From CALESS01 sp964405455 (GTDB lineage: Bacteria; Chloroflexota; Anaerolineae; Anaerolineales; Anaerolineaceae): a stretch of DNA of 8,683 nucleotides. The DNA is taken from positions 1-8,683 of the forward strand of contig CAYOOA010000087.1 of NCBI GenBank assembly GCA_964405455.1, written 5' to 3'. Under the pieces are notes generated by a model that did no database searches, had not been told where the DNA came from, and saw nothing but the letters and a program-made list of their open reading frames with translations. The position numbers and the translations under genes are program-made. Positions 1 to 7,072 of this stretch are shown piece by piece; the first letter of the stretch is position 1; each line of letters opens with the position of its first letter.

Positions 1-2
1 CC

Positions 3-749
3 GGTTTGCGGCGCTTCAATCTGATTATGGGCTTCCTGCATCTGATCCAGGGAGTCTTTATGATCCTGGTCAGCAACGACACCACCTACCCCATCTTCAC
101 CAATTACCTCAATTTTGATCTCGCCAGCCGGACTTTGAAACCCGGTGCGGAGCTGCTATATAAAGTTCCGTTTGGCATCGCCGTTGCCTTCTTCCTCTTG
201 ATTTCGGCAGTGGCTCACTTTTATCTGGCGACCATCGGTTATGGGCGCTACAAGGAAAACCTGAAGAAGGGCATGAACCCGGTTCGCTTCTATGAGTATG
301 CCCTCAGCTCCTCCCTGATGATTGTTTTGATCGGCATGTTGATCGGCATCTGGGACCTGGGCGCGATCATCCTGATCTTCACCCTGAACGCTACGATGAA
401 CCTGTTTGGGATCATGATGGAATTGCACAATCAGCAAACCAAGCGGACAAACTGGACGGCCTTTATCTACGGCTGCATTGCCGGCATCGTGCCGTGGATT
501 GTGATCACCCTTTACTTCGTGGGCGCAGTTAATTCCGGAGATGCCAAGCCGCCTGCTTTTGTCTACACCATTGTGCCAACCCTGTTCGTCTTTTTCAACA
601 TCTTTGCCATCAACATGGTCCTGCAATATAAAAAGGTTGGGCCCTGGAAAGATTACCTGTTCGGGGAACGCGTATACATCATCCTCAGCCTGCTGGCAAA
701 ATCCTTGCTGTGCTGGCTGATCTGGACCGGCACCCTGGCCCCGATTTAG
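3..749 (+). CDS. Heliorhodopsin (5' end cut by window edge)
   Basis: This is a seven-helix retinal protein of the heliorhodopsin family, whose members sit in the membrane with the N-terminus inside. The family is regarded as photosensory or regulatory rather than as ion pumps. Numbering from the first TTG (base 6), the visible family marks are FNLIMGFLHLIQ in helix 1 (His12), His71 in helix 2, the counterion Glu97 in FYEYALSSSLMIVLI, the motif NATMNLFGIMME, GCIAGIVPWI in helix 5, LQYKKVGPWKDYLFGERVYI before helix 7, and the retinal Schiff-base Lys232 in SLLAKSLLCW. Compared from memory with the founding member 48C12, about ten N-terminal residues are missing. The frame is open to the window edge, so TTG at base 6 is unlikely to be the real start and the gene is 5'-partial. 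The protein is complete at its C-terminus. It leads a tight run of + strand genes, beginning 44 bp downstream with a flavin reductase. Identification is confident; the function of heliorhodopsins in this phylum is not settled. Confidence 0.95.
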   Translation, partial: GLRRFNLIMGFLHLIQGVFMILVSNDTTYPIFTNYLNFDLASRTLKPGAELLYKVPFGIAVAFFLLISAVAHFYLATIGYGRYKENLKKGMNPVRFYEYALSSSLMIVLIGMLIGIWDLGAIILIFTLNATMNLFGIMMELHNQQTKRTNWTAFIYGCIAGIVPWIVITLYFVGAVNSGDAKPPAFVYTIVPTLFVFFNIFAINMVLQYKKVGPWKDYLFGERVYIILSLLAKSLLCWLIWTGTLAPI

Positions 750-793
750 AATAAGTTTCTTGTATGGAACTTTTTCCAGATAGAGGTCTTCGA

Positions 794-1357
794 ATGACAA
801 CGATAAAACCGCTTCATATTGTGGGCATCTCTGGCAGTTTACGCAAAGCCTCATTCAATACCGCCCTCTTGCATGCTGCATTTGACTTGATGCCCCCGGG
901 CATGACATTCGAGGAATTTGATCTCTCACCACTGCCCATGTTCAACCAGGATCTCGAAAAGCCATTTCCAGATGCAGTGGTAGCCTTCCGCGACAAATTG
1001 GCAAAGGCGGATGCAATCCTGATCGCCACACCCGGGTATAACAGCTCCATCACTGGCGCTCCTAAAAACGCCCTTGATTGGGCCTCCCGCCCACCGCAGC
1101 CGCCTTTGCTGGGGAAACCAGCCGCCATCATGGGCGCAAGCACAGGTAATTTTGGCACGCTGAGAGCCCAGCTGCATCTACGCCAGGTATTGACACACCT
1201 TGGCGCACTGCCGCTGGGCAAGCCCGAAGTGCTGGTGGCGCGCGCCGAGCAAGCCTTTGATGCTGACCGCAAATTGGTGGATGCATCCGCGCGCGGCTTT
1301 GTGCTGGAAATGCTGATTGCCTTGGCGAAATGGTCAATACGTTTGTCCCCCGTATAA
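794..1357 (+). CDS. NAD(P)H-dependent FMN/quinone reductase, flavodoxin fold
   Basis: This is a cytosolic flavoprotein of the NADPH-dependent FMN reductase family (Pfam FMN_red; relatives are the ChrR/YieF quinone or chromate reductases and SsuE-like FMN reductases). It probably reduces quinones or free flavin with NAD(P)H. The 187 residues match the usual family length. The FMN-phosphate loop is GISGSLRKASFNT (residues 11-23). The second signature is TPGYNSSITGAPKNALDW (79-96), followed by GASTGNFGTLRAQLHLRQ (115-132). The family usually has Glu where Gly81 stands (TPEYN), a small deviation. ATG at 794 is preferred over the upstream in-frame ATG at 764 because AGAGG lies at 782-786 with a 7-nt spacer and the fold begins right after it. 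The gene is 44 bp downstream of the heliorhodopsin stop and 50 bp upstream of the DUF1295 gene. Family assignment is firm, but the substrate cannot be read from the sequence. Confidence 0.9.
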   Translation: MTTIKPLHIVGISGSLRKASFNTALLHAAFDLMPPGMTFEEFDLSPLPMFNQDLEKPFPDAVVAFRDKLAKADAILIATPGYNSSITGAPKNALDWASRPPQPPLLGKPAAIMGASTGNFGTLRAQLHLRQVLTHLGALPLGKPEVLVARAEQAFDADRKLVDASARGFVLEMLIALAKWSIRLSPV

Positions 1358-1358
1358 T
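1331..1358 (+). promoter_or_regulatory. Possible internal promoter overlapping the reductase stop codon
   Basis: A perfect TATAAT (1353-1358) overlaps the TAA stop of the flavin reductase gene. A partial -35 box, TGGTCA (1331-1336, four of six consensus bases), lies 16 nt upstream. Transcription would start near 1365, giving a leader of about 43 nt before the DUF1295 ATG at 1408. This could give the three downstream membrane genes separate expression from the heliorhodopsin. The evidence is only the match, and the -10 may be a chance product of the GTA-TAA codons. Confidence 0.3.
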
Positions 1359-1407
1359 AGAGATATTCATCTTGGTGTTGCTCTGTGAAAGGAAAAGTTA
1401 GAATTTT

Positions 1408-2289
1408 ATGAAAACAACCAATCGAAAATCACTCCTCGTCTTCCCCCTGCTGATCCTGGTCGGTGCGCTGGTGGCGGCCGCGGGCAGCCAGGGCAGCAGC
1501 CGGATGGCAGGCATCCCGGTATTTGCCCTACTGGTGGGCCTGGCCTTCGTCATCCAATGGCTGGTCTTCATCCCGGCCTACCTGCGCCAGACCGAGAAAT
1601 TCTTTGACCTGACCGGCAGCCTGACCTACATCTCCATCACCACCATCGCCCTGCTGCTCAGCACGGCCGTGGATGCCCGGGCGATCCTGGTCGGGGCCCT
1701 GGTCATCATCTGGGCGCTTCGCCTGGGCACGTTCCTCTTCCGCCGCATCCGCAAGGCCGGCCGGGATGACCGCTTTGACGAAATCAAACCGGATTTCTTC
1801 CGCTTCCTGAACGTCTGGACCATCCAGGGCCTGTGGGTGACTTTCACGGCAGCAGCAGCCCTGGTGACCATCACCACGGCGAACCGTAAAGAGCTGGATG
1901 TTTTTGCCCTGGTTGGCCTGCTCCTGTGGCTGGTTGGGTTCACCGTAGAAGTGACAGCCGATGCCCAGAAAAGCCGCTTCAACGCGGATCCGCAAAACAA
2001 GGGTAAGTTCATCCACACCGGGTTGTGGTCGCGCTCGCGCCACCCCAATTACTTTGGTGAAATCGCCCTCTGGCTGGGTATCGCAGTGATTGCCCTGCCT
2101 GTTCTGCACGGCTGGCAGTGGATCGCCTTGATCTCGCCCGTTTTCGTCACCCTGCTGCTCACCCGCGTCAGCGGCATTCCGCTGCTGGAAAAGAAGGCTG
2201 ATCAAAAATGGGGCGGCCAGGCGGATTATGAAGCTTACAAGAAATCCACGCCCGTGCTGATCCCCCGGTTGGGCAGCAAGAAAAGCTGA
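1408..2289 (+). CDS. DUF1295 family membrane protein (steroid 5-alpha-reductase-like superfamily)
   Basis: This is a 293-residue polytopic membrane protein. The family (Pfam DUF1295) shares its C-terminal fold with steroid 5-alpha-reductases and isoprenylcysteine methyltransferases, so a reductase or transferase acting on a lipid or isoprenoid is plausible. No reaction is established here. Family landmarks in order are the RLGTFLFRRIRKAGRDDRF segment (105-123), a short EVTADAQK stretch (181-188), WSRSRHPNYFGEIALW (207-222, the signature that contacts cofactor in related enzymes), SGIPLLEKKADQKWG (255-269), and YEAYKKSTPVLIPR near the C-terminus. Hydrophobic segments lie at about 10-30, 36-57, 70-86, 91-108, 138-156, 164-182, 217-234 and 238-252. 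The start codon has only a distant AAGGA (1389-1393), so initiation may be weak or coupled. It is followed after 14 bp by the DUF1475 gene. DUF1295 genes are often found in light-induced gene sets in other bacteria (recalled, not checked), which fits a heliorhodopsin neighbour. Confidence 0.88.
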   Translation: MKTTNRKSLLVFPLLILVGALVAAAGSQGSSRMAGIPVFALLVGLAFVIQWLVFIPAYLRQTEKFFDLTGSLTYISITTIALLLSTAVDARAILVGALVIIWALRLGTFLFRRIRKAGRDDRFDEIKPDFFRFLNVWTIQGLWVTFTAAAALVTITTANRKELDVFALVGLLLWLVGFTVEVTADAQKSRFNADPQNKGKFIHTGLWSRSRHPNYFGEIALWLGIAVIALPVLHGWQWIALISPVFVTLLLTRVSGIPLLEKKADQKWGGQADYEAYKKSTPVLIPRLGSKKS

Positions 2290-2303
2290 GAAAGGCAAGT
2301 GCC

Positions 2304-2639
2304 ATGAAAATCGCCAAGGTCGTCTCTCTACTCGGCCTGCTGGCCATGACGGGCATCCTGGTCTACGGCTTTACGGTGGGTAACTTCTCCGCCGAGGGCG
2401 CCAGGCTGCTGGCCATGCCGTGGGGCATCGTTTCGCTGGTGGACCTGTACGTGGGCTTCACCCTGTTCTCCGGCTGGATCATCTTCCGCGAAAAAACGCT
2501 GCTGCCCTCACTCATCTGGGTCATTCTGATGATGGTGCTGGGCTTCTGGGCCGGCGCTCTGTACACGTTCATTGCCCTGCAGACCAGCGGCGGAGATTGG
2601 CAGCGCTTTTGGTTCGGCAAGCGGGCCAAAGGCGCATAA
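2304..2639 (+). CDS. DUF1475 family small membrane protein
   Basis: This is a 111-residue membrane protein with three predicted helices at about 4-24, 41-61 and 66-92. The signature AMPWGIVSLVDLYVGF (37-52), then the aromatic-rich GFWAGALYTFIALQ, matches the DUF1475 family as remembered. The charged C-terminal end (RFWFGKRAKGA) should lie in the cytoplasm. No catalytic motif is visible and the function is unknown. The start is supported by AAAGG at 2291-2295, 8 nt before ATG. It lies 14 bp after the DUF1295 gene and 6 bp before the next gene, so it is almost certainly co-transcribed and may work with these membrane proteins. Confidence 0.8.
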   Translation: MKIAKVVSLLGLLAMTGILVYGFTVGNFSAEGARLLAMPWGIVSLVDLYVGFTLFSGWIIFREKTLLPSLIWVILMMVLGFWAGALYTFIALQTSGGDWQRFWFGKRAKGA

Positions 2640-2645
2640 GCTCGC

Positions 2646-3179
2646 ATGCCTGTCAGACGCTGGTTGATCGTCGTCATCCTGTTCGGCGGGCTGGCCGTGC
2701 TTGGCAGCTACCTGTGGGGTGTGCTGGCCCGCCCGGATGCCGGTCAAATCCTGTGGGGCGGCGTGCCAGGAAGTCTCCGCCCATACTACACTGTCAATAT
2801 GCTGCTGGCGGCCGCGGGCTATTTCCCGTTCACCTTTTACATCCTGTTCCGCCTCGATCCGCGTACAACCAGGGTGGCCGGGAGATTCGGCTACGGCCTG
2901 TTTGCCCGGCTGTATGCGGCCATCCTGGTCCCATCCGCACTCTGGCTGCCGCTGGTGTACGTTGCGGTGGCGCAATCCAGCCAGGGCTGGTTGTGGGTGG
3001 TGAGGGCCGCCTTATTCCTGGTCGGTGCCGCCTCACTGGGTTTATTTTTCGCGCTTCTGAAAGTTAAACCACGATCAGCCGGGATTGCTTACCGGCTGGC
3101 CGTGGTTGGCAGCATCTTCTTCTTGATCCAGACCGCGGTATTGGATGCGGTGGTATGGGGGACTTTCTTTCGGCTGTAG
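2646..3179 (+). CDS. Uncharacterised five-helix membrane protein
   Basis: The family is not recognised. The 177-residue product has five likely transmembrane helices at about 6-27, 47-69, 87-108, 115-138 and 149-173, joined by short loops containing RPDAGQ, DPRTTR and KPRSAG. There is no obvious catalytic or metal-binding motif. Its start lies 6 bp after the DUF1475 stop with no clear ribosome binding site, so translation is probably coupled to the upstream gene. It is the last gene before the terminator at 3232. Base composition and codon use resemble the DUF1295 and DUF1475 genes, which argues that it is real. It could be a subunit of a membrane complex with those proteins, but this rests on position only. 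Confidence 0.75.
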   Translation: MPVRRWLIVVILFGGLAVLGSYLWGVLARPDAGQILWGGVPGSLRPYYTVNMLLAAAGYFPFTFYILFRLDPRTTRVAGRFGYGLFARLYAAILVPSALWLPLVYVAVAQSSQGWLWVVRAALFLVGAASLGLFFALLKVKPRSAGIAYRLAVVGSIFFLIQTAVLDAVVWGTFFRL

Positions 3180-3231
3180 TCGAAGTTAGCTGAACTAACG
3201 GTTGTAAACTAAATATCCCAACAAACACAAG

Positions 3232-3260
3232 ACTACCCGTCAACTCGACGGGTAGTTTTT
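3232..3260 (+). terminator. Intrinsic terminator of the heliorhodopsin operon
   Basis: A perfect 10-bp stem is formed by ACTACCCGTC (3232-3241) and GACGGGTAGT (3247-3256) with a 5-nt loop, followed directly by a T run (3256-3260). It lies 52 bp after the last operon gene and is a classic rho-independent terminator for + strand transcription. Confidence 0.92.
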
Positions 3261-3327
3261 ATCATCTTGATGAATTGGATTTCTTGAAATTTGGAGGTTG
3301 GAGCAGCCGGGGGGTTAAACGCAACAA

Positions 3328-3353
3328 CCCCCGCCCTCTTGCGAGGTTGGGGG
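3328..3353 (-). terminator. Hairpin downstream of the complete 5S rRNA, candidate terminator
   Basis: The + strand reads CCCCC, GC, CCTC, loop TTGC, GAGG, TT, GGGGG, giving five outer and four inner G/C-rich pairs around a 2x2 internal loop. For - strand transcription it starts about 23 nt after the 5S 3' end and is followed by a moderately T-rich stretch (TTGTTGCGTTT). The position suits termination of the 5S transcript; the imperfect T tract makes it weaker than the terminator at 3232. With that terminator it separates two converging units. Confidence 0.55.
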
Positions 3354-3361
3354 AAGCTTTA

Positions 3362-3416
3362 AAATGAAAAAAGTCTTTTGGCAATGACCTACTCTCCCGG
3401 GAGGTCGCCCTCCAAG
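3362..3416. repeat. 55-bp direct repeat, copy 1 (3' part of 5S rRNA and its trailer)
   Basis: Identical base for base with 8629-8683. It covers the 3' third of the 5S rRNA plus 14 bases of trailer. Identity ends on the left at 3361/8628 (A versus C); on the right the second copy is cut by the window end. Confidence 0.97.
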
Positions 3417-3490
3417 TACCATCGGCGCTGGCAGCCTTAACGACCGGGTTCGAGATGTGTCCGGGTGTACCACTGCCGCTCCAATCACAA
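3376..3490 (-). rRNA. rrf: 5S ribosomal RNA
   Basis: The - strand shows the conserved 5S core: TACACCCGG, TCTCGAACCCGG, GTTAAGGCTGCC, AGCGCCGATGGTACTTGG and GGGAGAGTAGG. Helix II (GGCAG with CTGCC), helix III (CCGG with CCGG) and the GGAGG/CCTCC stem all pair. The ends are approximate. The 3' strand of helix I is clear (CATTGCC), but the expected 5' strand pairs poorly; a perfect partner, TGGCAAT, lies further upstream at 3497-3503. No 23S gene precedes it: 138 bp upstream is the stop codon of a large regulator on the same strand, so this is an unlinked 5S gene. The 3491-3628 spacer holds small inverted repeats and a TTGACA but no convincing promoter. Confidence 0.9.
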
Positions 3491-3628
3491 TGATGAATTG
3501 CCAGTTAAATTGGAGCAACGGAACATTCCAATGGTCTTGGAGACCTTTAGAGTGTTTGGGTATATAGGCTCGCAGGTGTCAACGATTCCTGCACAATATT
3601 AATGTTGGAGAGATGGCTCGGAATTCTT

Positions 3629-6600
3629 TCAATCCATTGTGAGTTGTTTAATTACATCCGGAATGATGCTAAAGGGATTGTGCTGGCTGACAGCAGCATC
3701 AATCTGGGACTGGTGCACCTCAGATAGCCTTCCCCACTGGACAACCATTTCATCCCCTATGATGCCAGCATACCAGCGCGAATTCTTTTGCACTGACTTC
3801 AGAAGGGTAATGCGGTGCACCAGCATCGCGGTGTCGAGATGACCATGGTGGGCGAGCAGATAGACCATAGCCGTTAAACAGGTGAGCATCGTGGCCATAT
3901 TATGGTGTTTAACCCCGATTTGCAACGCTTCGATCAACGCAGCTTGCGCTGCTTCGGGCTGTCCATCCAATTCTTGTGCCAACGCCAGACCGCCCAGCGC
4001 CATACCTAACTCGCCGGCAAATTGCATCCGTCTATAGCGATTAATTCCCTCTTGAAAATACTCATGTGCTTGTGCCAAGTGTCCCTGTGCAAGCGCAGCC
4101 ATCCCCAAAATCACCAACATACCGGCTGCTTCACGGAGAAAACCTCCCCGATCGGTCTCAAGAAAAGCAGACTGTAACAGGTTTTCTGCCAGCGCAGGTT
4201 CCCCATTCAACACATAACCGATCCCCAGGCAAAAAGAACAGTATGCCACCCCATAACGATAGCCCAGGCTGCGTAGCAGCGGCAAAACATTTTCTAATCT
4301 ACGAATGGCTTCAGGAAAACACCCATTCCAAATGAGGGTCATTCCGAGGTGCATGTCAGTGTTGGCGCGTAAAGGAAACTCTTCTACTTTCTCAATGAAA
4401 GCGGTAGTTTCCTGAATGAATTGACGGGCAGTTTCATTCTCATTGAGAGTGAAATGAAGAAAAGTGATCTGACGCAAGCTGTGCAAGAGGGTATTTGGCT
4501 CACCAGCCTGACGGGATAAACGCAGCGCTTCGAGCTGATATTGTAAGGCGAGGCTGGAATCACCCAGGCGCATCGCAAATTCACCAGCCCAGATTAGCAT
4601 CCCTGCTTCCCTCCAACCATCTTCCAACTCGTGGTATAGAGCGGCACTGCGCAGATAGTATTCAAGTTTGATTTTTAAATCAGATTGGTCATCCCCTTCG
4701 GCTTGCCAGTACATCGCCTGTGGCCGGCGCACGTCCAGGCTCTGATTCTCAAGCCGTCCAAGAAGTTCCCCGGCTTCGTGACGTGATTGTCGGGCGGGCT
4801 CAAGTTCTCCCAAGGCCACTTGAAAGCTCGCCGACCAGAGTAGAAACCGAGCGCGCAGCACCGCCCATTCGTTTTCCTCCACTAATGGAACAGGTCGGGC
4901 GGACAACCCAATTTGACTGGCTAACACTCCCGCCTGAAATCTCATCCGCATTTCATAATAAAGGCACAGGCCCTCCAGGCTTGCTTCCAGTAATTGCCGA
5001 TCTGCCTGCTTGCAGGCCCATTCCCAGGCAACCTGACAATCGCTGATTTCAGTGTCCACCTCTCGGAGGGCGGAACTCCGCTGAGCACTCTTCATGCGTG
5101 GTTCGCATTGGGTAAGGCGTGCAAGGTAATAGATGCTGTGAGCATCTCTTGTCCGAGTATTAACCTGGGTATCCATAGCCAGTTTTTCCTGCGCATATTG
5201 GCGCAGCAAATCGTGCATACGGTATTTGCCTTCATCCACTTGCAGGATGGATTTGTCCATCAGCTGACGCAATTCGGCAGCACAAACCTGGGTTACCTGC
5301 TCTGCTGCAAAGCGGGTAAAAGCACCCTGGAAGACGGATAATTTTTGAAAAGCCTGGCGTTCATCCTCATCCAGCATCCGCCAGGAGTGATCGAGAGTGG
5401 CTCGCATGGAACGTTGCCGTTCGGGAATGTCGTTCCAACTGAAAGAGAGAAAATCCAGCGAACGTCCGATCTCCGTTGCAATTTCAGCAGGGGAGAAGGT
5501 TCCCAACCAACCAGCAGCCAACACCAGACCGAGCGGCATACCCGCTACACGCTGGCATATCTGTGCAAGGTGGGGCATATCTTCAGCGGAGAGAGAGAAA
5601 TCTGGGCGCACATGGCGACCAATCGATTGGAACAGCTGAAGTGCTGGATAATCATCAATATTTACAGAAGTGCTATTCAAGCTTGCTGGTTCAGGATAGG
5701 GCATGCCTTCGAGAAGGAATATATGTTCCCCCTCCAAATTCAAGCGCGCCCGGGAGGTAACCAGAATCCTGATATCACCAGCAACCTGCATCATACGGCT
5801 GACCTGTTGAGCAGAATCAGTCACTTCCTCGAAACTATCTAGGATCAATAGCAAACAATGATTTTGCAAATATCCTAACAATTGTTCAAATGGATCGCCC
5901 CAGGTGGACTGGAAGGTCATCCCCAGAGCGCGCACCAGGGTGGGAAGAAAAGCTTCTCCCGACCTCAATCCGGATAGCGAGACGAAGAAAATACCATCAG
6001 GAAAATCAGAATTCAGGTTGCGCGCAACCTGCAGTGCCAGCCGCGTCTTGCCGCTGCCACCGGAGCCCAGGATGGTGACCAGGCGGAAGTCGGGAGTTCG
6101 CAGCCAACCAACTAACTCCACCAATTCTTTGGTACGCCCGATAAATGGCGTCAAGGGTTCGGGTAGGTCTTGGGGGGTTGGTCTGACTTTTTGTGAACTT
6201 ATCCGCTCCGGGTGAATAGCCTGGTGCTGAATACTTTCCACCAGTGCAAGCGTCTCTGGGTCGGGTGTTACCCCCAATGTTTCCTGTAAAGTACGCTGCA
6301 GGGCCTGGAAATGAACTAACGCTTCGTTACGCCGCCCACTTTCACTAAGGAGCAGGATCAATTGGCGGTGACCGACTTCACCTAGCGGATCAAATTCAAC
6401 CTGGCGCCTTGCATATTTGAGTGCCTGCTCTATCTCGCCCTGGGCAATATGGTATTCTGACAACCACTGCAGCACCTGCATTGCCTGGCGATGCAGGTGC
6501 TCGCGCTGCACCATACACCATTCATCGAACGGAACAACATCCTTTAGCGAAAATTCAACTAAAAATGCTCCACGGTAGAGATCTGCTGCACGCTGCAAGC

Positions 6601-6994
6601 GTTCAAAGCACTCCGGGCAGGCGTTTATTTTTGGGTGGGAATGGCGTCTGCAAACTTCTATTAAACCAGAAAACTCAGCCACATCCACCCAAATCCCCGT
6701 CCCTGGATTGAGTTCGATCTCCTGGGCATCAAGCCGCAGCCATTCTGGATTCTCTATTTTCTGTGCGAATACCCTGCGGAGTGTATATACTGTTTGACTC
6801 AGATTGTGATGTGCCTGTGATTCGCTGCAGTCGGGCCAGAGCAGGCCAGCAAGCTTATCGCGTCTTTGGGGTCCATGCTCTCTCACCAAGTATGCCAGCA
6901 GTGCGCGCCCTTTAACCGGCAAAGAACTGGTGAACTCATCCTTGTCCAACAGGATCTGGTATGACCCGAACAGAGATAACGACAGCCCGGCCAT
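3629..6994 (-). CDS. Large BTAD / NB-ARC / TPR transcriptional regulator (SARP/AfsR-like)
   Basis: This is a 1121-residue cytosolic signalling regulator. Domains in order are a winged-helix DNA-binding domain of the OmpR/SARP type (about 1-100), a Cys/His cluster (C115, H118, H120, C126, C129), a bacterial transcriptional activation domain BTAD (about 101-255, with ADLYRGAFLVEF and GVTPDPETLALV), an NB-ARC/STAND ATPase (about 280-610), and a TPR-rich C-terminal sensor (about 640-1110). In the ATPase, FIGRTKELVEL leads into Walker A GSGGSGKT (310-317), Walker B LLLILDSFEE (381-390), the sensor ILVTSRARL (410-418), GMPLGL (485-490) and MHDLLRQYAQEKLA (593-606). In this family, ligand or protein binding to the TPR region is thought to drive ATP-dependent assembly and activation of nearby genes. 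The start is supported by AGGAGG (7001-7006) with a 6-nt spacer. It is divergent from the small protein and kelch lipoprotein, which are its likely targets. Ligand unknown. Confidence 0.9.
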   Translation of the reverse strand: MAGLSLSLFGSYQILLDKDEFTSSLPVKGRALLAYLVREHGPQRRDKLAGLLWPDCSESQAHHNLSQTVYTLRRVFAQKIENPEWLRLDAQEIELNPGTGIWVDVAEFSGLIEVCRRHSHPKINACPECFERLQRAADLYRGAFLVEFSLKDVVPFDEWCMVQREHLHRQAMQVLQWLSEYHIAQGEIEQALKYARRQVEFDPLGEVGHRQLILLLSESGRRNEALVHFQALQRTLQETLGVTPDPETLALVESIQHQAIHPERISSQKVRPTPQDLPEPLTPFIGRTKELVELVGWLRTPDFRLVTILGSGGSGKTRLALQVARNLNSDFPDGIFFVSLSGLRSGEAFLPTLVRALGMTFQSTWGDPFEQLLGYLQNHCLLLILDSFEEVTDSAQQVSRMMQVAGDIRILVTSRARLNLEGEHIFLLEGMPYPEPASLNSTSVNIDDYPALQLFQSIGRHVRPDFSLSAEDMPHLAQICQRVAGMPLGLVLAAGWLGTFSPAEIATEIGRSLDFLSFSWNDIPERQRSMRATLDHSWRMLDEDERQAFQKLSVFQGAFTRFAAEQVTQVCAAELRQLMDKSILQVDEGKYRMHDLLRQYAQEKLAMDTQVNTRTRDAHSIYYLARLTQCEPRMKSAQRSSALREVDTEISDCQVAWEWACKQADRQLLEASLEGLCLYYEMRMRFQAGVLASQIGLSARPVPLVEENEWAVLRARFLLWSASFQVALGELEPARQSRHEAGELLGRLENQSLDVRRPQAMYWQAEGDDQSDLKIKLEYYLRSAALYHELEDGWREAGMLIWAGEFAMRLGDSSLALQYQLEALRLSRQAGEPNTLLHSLRQITFLHFTLNENETARQFIQETTAFIEKVEEFPLRANTDMHLGMTLIWNGCFPEAIRRLENVLPLLRSLGYRYGVAYCSFCLGIGYVLNGEPALAENLLQSAFLETDRGGFLREAAGMLVILGMAALAQGHLAQAHEYFQEGINRYRRMQFAGELGMALGGLALAQELDGQPEAAQAALIEALQIGVKHHNMATMLTCLTAMVYLLAHHGHLDTAMLVHRITLLKSVQKNSRWYAGIIGDEMVVQWGRLSEVHQSQIDAAVSQHNPFSIIPDVIKQLTMD

Positions 6995-7000
6995 CGGATT

Positions 7001-7043
7001 CCTCCTGTCTCCCTCATTGTAACGAGAATCGGGAAATAATCAA
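7001..7043 (-). promoter_or_regulatory. Sigma70-type promoter and ribosome binding site of the BTAD regulator
   Basis: Read on the - strand, TTGATT (7043-7038) and TACAAT (7021-7016) are separated by 16 nt, a good -35/-10 pair. Transcription would start near 7009, only about 15 nt before the ATG, yet the AGGAGG at 7006-7001 still fits into this short leader. Confidence rests on the match and position. Confidence 0.55.
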
Positions 7044-7072
7044 CGCTTTTTGGATGGTGGATTGATATTTTT

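Noticed and set aside
6..8. TTG at base 6 as the real heliorhodopsin start
   Set aside because: The frame is open to the edge and the protein would lack the N-terminal residues seen in the family, so the gene is taken as cut by the window.
764..793. Upstream ATG at 764 as start of the flavin reductase
   Set aside because: The ten extra residues do not fit the family, and the ribosome binding site lies in front of 794.
156..854. Long - strand open frames across the left operon (also 1528-2298 and 2508-2975)
   Set aside because: They lie opposite well-supported genes, are rich in Gln/Asp/Gly from antisense codons, and match no family.
3561..3582. TTGACA and TATATA upstream of the 5S gene on the - strand as its promoter
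   Set aside because: The two boxes are only 10 nt apart, too close for a sigma70 promoter, and no good -10 lies 16-18 nt from TTGACA.
5345..5842. + strand open frames inside the regulator gene
   Set aside because: The - strand regulator has clear domains throughout this stretch; the + frames show no family features.
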